From Coleofasciculus sp040219735 (GTDB taxonomy: Bacteria > Cyanobacteriota > Cyanobacteriia > Cyanobacteriales > Coleofasciculaceae): 64,000 bases of DNA. Shown piece by piece: positions 61,821 through 64,000 of the stretch; the stretch's first letter is position 1, and each line of letters begins with the position of its first letter. The notes below the pieces were generated by a model. It had not been told where the DNA came from, searched no databases, and saw only the letters and a program-made list of their open reading frames with translations. The DNA is taken from the NCBI GenBank assembly GCA_040219735.1, contig JAVJRX010000179.1. One strand, 5' to 3'. A program made the translations under genes and the position numbers.

Positions 61821-61957
61821 CGACATTTTGAGTTGTTAGTTGGAGTTATGAGTATCCTTAGCAATATTTGACATCTTCCCCCACGTTACGATAGTTTTTT
61901 CGCGATCGCGATCAGGGTAGGGCTGATCGGATTGTACCTAGGGTTAACCTAACTAAA

Positions 61958-62602
61958 CTATATGGACTTTTGTAGAATGGGTGAGTCTGGCTCATTTATC
62001 AGGGTAGTGACGCGACGCAACACGCCATTGACAAATCGATGCCCTTCTTCATCGCTGTAGCGTTTAGCCAGTTCTATGGCTTCGTTAATAGCGACGCGAT
62101 CGGGAATGCCTAAAAAGGCTATTTCTGCCACCGCTATTCGCAAAATATCCCGGTCAATGCGGGGTAAGCGATTAATCTGCCAATCTTTAAGAGATTGAAC
62201 TAATATTTCATCAATCTCTACTTGCCTGCGACCGATCGCCTGTAGAATTTCTATGGCATAAGCCCGCACCTCTGCTTGATTAGCCAGCTGAATCATTTCC
62301 GGCATTTCTACGGCGACACCGATACGGTTAATCGCTTTCTGAGTCAATTCTATGGCGTCAGCGACCATCGTTTTAGCACTTCGCACATCGATCGCGCGGG
62401 TTTCACTCCCCAGGAGGCGATCGCTCCCGCGTTTGAGTTCTGCTGCGGCTGTTTCTAATGCTTCGTGAATTTCATCGGTTAGAGTCCTCACGGCGATCAA
62501 TACCATCTGACTCAGTTGTTTTTCCTCAAGCTGTTCCGGTTCAGTAGGCATCTGAGAGAGGCTTAAAAGCGCCAGTTCACGAGCAATTCTACGGGGTTGC
62601 AT
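61958..62602 (-). CDS. nusB: Transcription antitermination factor NusB
   Basis: A 214-residue all-helical protein. MQPRRIARELALLSLSQMPT is the typical NusB start (R-x-R-x2-A-R). RQVEIDEILVQSLKDWQINR, RIDRDILRIAVAEIAFL and VAINEAIELAKRYSDEEGHR with FVNGVLRRV form the conserved C-terminal half. An insertion (about 55-130) makes it longer than the E. coli protein, as in other cyanobacteria. It binds boxA RNA with NusE during rRNA transcription. Synteny with ftsY and DUF502 is shared with other cyanobacteria. Confidence 0.95.
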   Translation of the reverse strand: MQPRRIARELALLSLSQMPTEPEQLEEKQLSQMVLIAVRTLTDEIHEALETAAAELKRGSDRLLGSETRAIDVRSAKTMVADAIELTQKAINRIGVAVEMPEMIQLANQAEVRAYAIEILQAIGRRQVEIDEILVQSLKDWQINRLPRIDRDILRIAVAEIAFLGIPDRVAINEAIELAKRYSDEEGHRFVNGVLRRVTTLINEPDSPILQKSI

Positions 62603-62667
62603 GGTTTTGTCCTTTGTCTTTTCTTTGTCTTTTGTCCTTTGTCCCCTTCTTCCCCTATCCCTAATCC

Positions 62668-63402
62668 CTAGGAACTTTCTTCCGTGGGTAACATCGGCTG
62701 CGGGCGCATATCGGGTAGAGGTTGCTCTCGTGTCGTCTTACCGTATGGCATCTTTAGGGGCATACCTATGGAGGATTCAGCCGGTCCAACAATTCCACCG
62801 GAGATTAATACCTTAAAGGCATCTTCGATCGACATCGAGAGATTAATCACTTCATTTTCCGGCACAACAGCATACCATCCTGTGGTCGGGTTTGGGGTAG
62901 TGGGAATGAAAATATTCAACATGGTGTCGTTGAGTTTGCTTTGAATTTCACCCGTGGCTGTTCCCGTGACGAAGGCTATCGCCCACATTCCCTGACGCGG
63001 ATACTCCACCAAAATCACCCGCCGAAATTTGCTGCTGGAATCCTTAAGTAGGGTTTCCAATAACTGTTTGAGCGTTTTATAGACTGAGCCAGCCAGGGGA
63101 ATTGCCTGTAACACTCGTTCTCCTAAATCCAGCAACCACCGCCCCGCAATATTACGTGCCATTAAGCCAATCAGCAGAATACACAGGAGGGGCACCGTTA
63201 GCCCCACCAATAAATTCAAGAGATTGACCAAAATGGGGTGGAGGTTATTATAGGGATTGAGTTGCTTGGGGATACGGGTGAGAAAATTGATCACCCAATT
63301 GGCGATGGTAATCGTCAGCCAGATTGTGGTAGCGAGGGGAATCACTACCAGTAGACCGGCGATTAGGTCGTTTTTTAAGTCCTGCTTGAAGCGTTGGATC
63401 AC
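62668..63402 (-). CDS. DUF502 family membrane protein
   Basis: A 244-residue protein. Two TM segments are clear (DLIAGLLVVIPLATTIWLTI and LLNLLVGLTVPLLCILLIGL). ARNIAGRWLLDLGERVLQAI and VYKTLKQLLETLLKD follow, then VILVEYPRQGMWAIAFVTG and a Pro-rich cytosolic tail. These are diagnostic of DUF502. Homologues in plants (LCV/COV1) affect membrane or vascular patterning, but the bacterial function is unknown. It is the first gene of the DUF502-nusB-ftsY group. Confidence 0.9.
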   Translation of the reverse strand: MIQRFKQDLKNDLIAGLLVVIPLATTIWLTITIANWVINFLTRIPKQLNPYNNLHPILVNLLNLLVGLTVPLLCILLIGLMARNIAGRWLLDLGERVLQAIPLAGSVYKTLKQLLETLLKDSSSKFRRVILVEYPRQGMWAIAFVTGTATGEIQSKLNDTMLNIFIPTTPNPTTGWYAVVPENEVINLSMSIEDAFKVLISGGIVGPAESSIGMPLKMPYGKTTREQPLPDMRPQPMLPTEESS

Positions 63403-63830
63403 AGAGTACTGACTCTCCTTACAATGGATCTTAAATGTCTGTCATTGCTCCCTCAAGTACTGGTATAAGCTGTTGAAACCTTGACCCGATGAACGGCAAT
63501 CGCCGCCAGCTTTCCCAGCCGTTGATGGGGATGAACTCCTGCTCAACCCCGTTTTGCTGCCCCGGTGAAGCAGTACTCTTGGTCGAGGGTTCTCTCTTTA
63601 GTTGTAAAGCTTGTTAAGAATTGTTGCAAGTATTGATATCTCTATTAAGGTTTCAGAATTAAGGTTGCCGAGGGGATTGGGGTGTCATTTCTCACGTTGC
63701 CTTTGTTTCCTGGCTGACTCTAGGGTAGTGGAGGATGTCGCATCACTGCGGTTGCCGATGAAATATTCCATTATTTTTAACAACTCTTACCTATGGATTC
63801 TTGTTTTAGATGACAAAGCTTTGACGTACT
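63403..63830. other. Spacer upstream of DUF502 with a possible coding remnant
   Basis: On the minus strand an open stretch of about 60 codons without a start (63432-63612) reads REPSTKSTASPGQQNGVEQE and FIPINGWESWRRLPF. It looks like the tail of a transposon gene but no family could be assigned. The rest shows no gene. Confidence 0.3.
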
Positions 63831-63850
63831 CCCCCATCTGAAGAAGGGGG
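63831..63850. repeat. Hairpin at the end of a TnpB gene
   Basis: The arms ccccc and ggggg enclose atctgaagaa. The hairpin lies 15 bases after the stop of the TnpB-like tail at 63865. Such hairpins are typical of the right ends of IS200/IS605 elements. Confidence 0.5.
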
Positions 63851-63864
63851 ATTCTTAAAGGATG

Positions 63865-63999
63865 TTACGAGGCGGACTGAAGTCGCGCCTCTCTACCCTT
63901 GTTCTTGCTTCTCGAACTCTTAACTAGACGGTTTCCCGTCCCCGTCAGACCGTCTCCACAAGCATTTTCTTTAATGTCCAAGATGCGTCCCACCTCAGA
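63865..63999 (-). CDS. C-terminal end of a TnpB-like protein (partial, runs off window)
   Basis: A frame open to the window edge reads SEVGRILDIKENACGDGLTG and then TGNRLVKSSRSKNKGREARL QSAS before a TAA at 63865-63867. The ACGDG and basic tail resemble C-terminal ends of cyanobacterial IS200/IS605 OrfB proteins, and the hairpin just downstream fits a right end. The catalytic part lies outside the window, so the assignment is tentative. Confidence 0.5.
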   Translation of the reverse strand, partial: SEVGRILDIKENACGDGLTGTGNRLVKSSRSKNKGREARLQSAS

Positions 64000-64000
64000 C

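Overview
The window reads as a piece of a cyanobacterial chromosome. Three things point that way: the HIP1 octamer GCGATCGC is scattered through genes on both strands; several products belong to cyanobacterial families (BicA bicarbonate transporter, DUF1830, an Sll0314-type TPR protein, an Rbp3-like RRM protein, a FtsH1-like protease, large PAS/GAF hybrid kinases); and dispersed palindromes and simple repeats are abundant. The kinase content and repeat load suggest a large-genome filamentous or mat-forming species, but that is inference. No rRNA, tRNA or CRISPR array was seen.

Layout. 1-1.5 kb: two PD-(D/E)XK-type accessory genes around a small inverted-repeat element. 1.7-6.5 kb: a Usp-tailed cation/proton antiporter, two membrane proteins and a lipoprotein sugar dehydrogenase. 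6.6-14 kb: a 2008-residue hybrid histidine kinase followed by a receiver-kinase. 14-21.3 kb: a lipid kinase, then an RND efflux operon whose adaptor and pump genes are separated by an Rpn-type nuclease gene. 21.8-29.8 kb: another sensor kinase, rpiA, an RRM protein, rsmG, an ABC ATPase, a TPR protein and a TerB-like protein. 30-36.3 kb: a PEP-CTERM animal-type haem peroxidase, hypothetical proteins, ureC and a DUF1830 protein. 36.4-38.4 kb: a TnpB-related element with a left hairpin, a 59-codon upstream ORF and a structured 3' end. 38.4-42.8 kb: FMN reductase, ftsH, M23 peptidase and a hypothetical. 42.8-45.5 kb: an AT-rich TdeIII-like restriction-modification pair beside a frameshifted type I HsdR fossil. 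46-50.4 kb: pentapeptide protein, second Usp-tailed antiporter, recX, a truncated epimerase and a YqeY protein. 50.5-52.6 kb: duplicated alpha/beta hydrolases with a nuclease gene fragment cut off by the inverted-repeat element. 52.8-54.8 kb: a three-gene toxin-antitoxin operon with twin operators. 55-64 kb: antiporter and bicA, folB, then ftsY, nusB and DUF502, and the tail of a second TnpB gene.

How the genes work together. The BicA symporter and the neighbouring Na+/H+ antiporter fit a sodium-driven bicarbonate uptake module. The adaptor and RND pump form an efflux system. The HigB-like toxin, the XRE-ImmA/IrrE antitoxin and Doc overlap and are probably co-transcribed from a promoter bearing two TTTACC-N5-GGTAAA palindromes. 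The methyltransferase and TdeIII-like endonuclease form a type II system.

Most unusual signals: (1) the toxin-antitoxin-toxin operon with its two-turn operator pair; (2) the TnpB-related element, which lacks a visible third RuvC aspartate but keeps structured ends; (3) a 103-bp inverted-repeat element in two copies, one of which supplies the stop codon of a truncated nuclease gene; (4) perfect palindromes that sit specifically between convergent genes; (5) a roughly 62-bp family of elements with GTAGGGGCGGGTTT ends.
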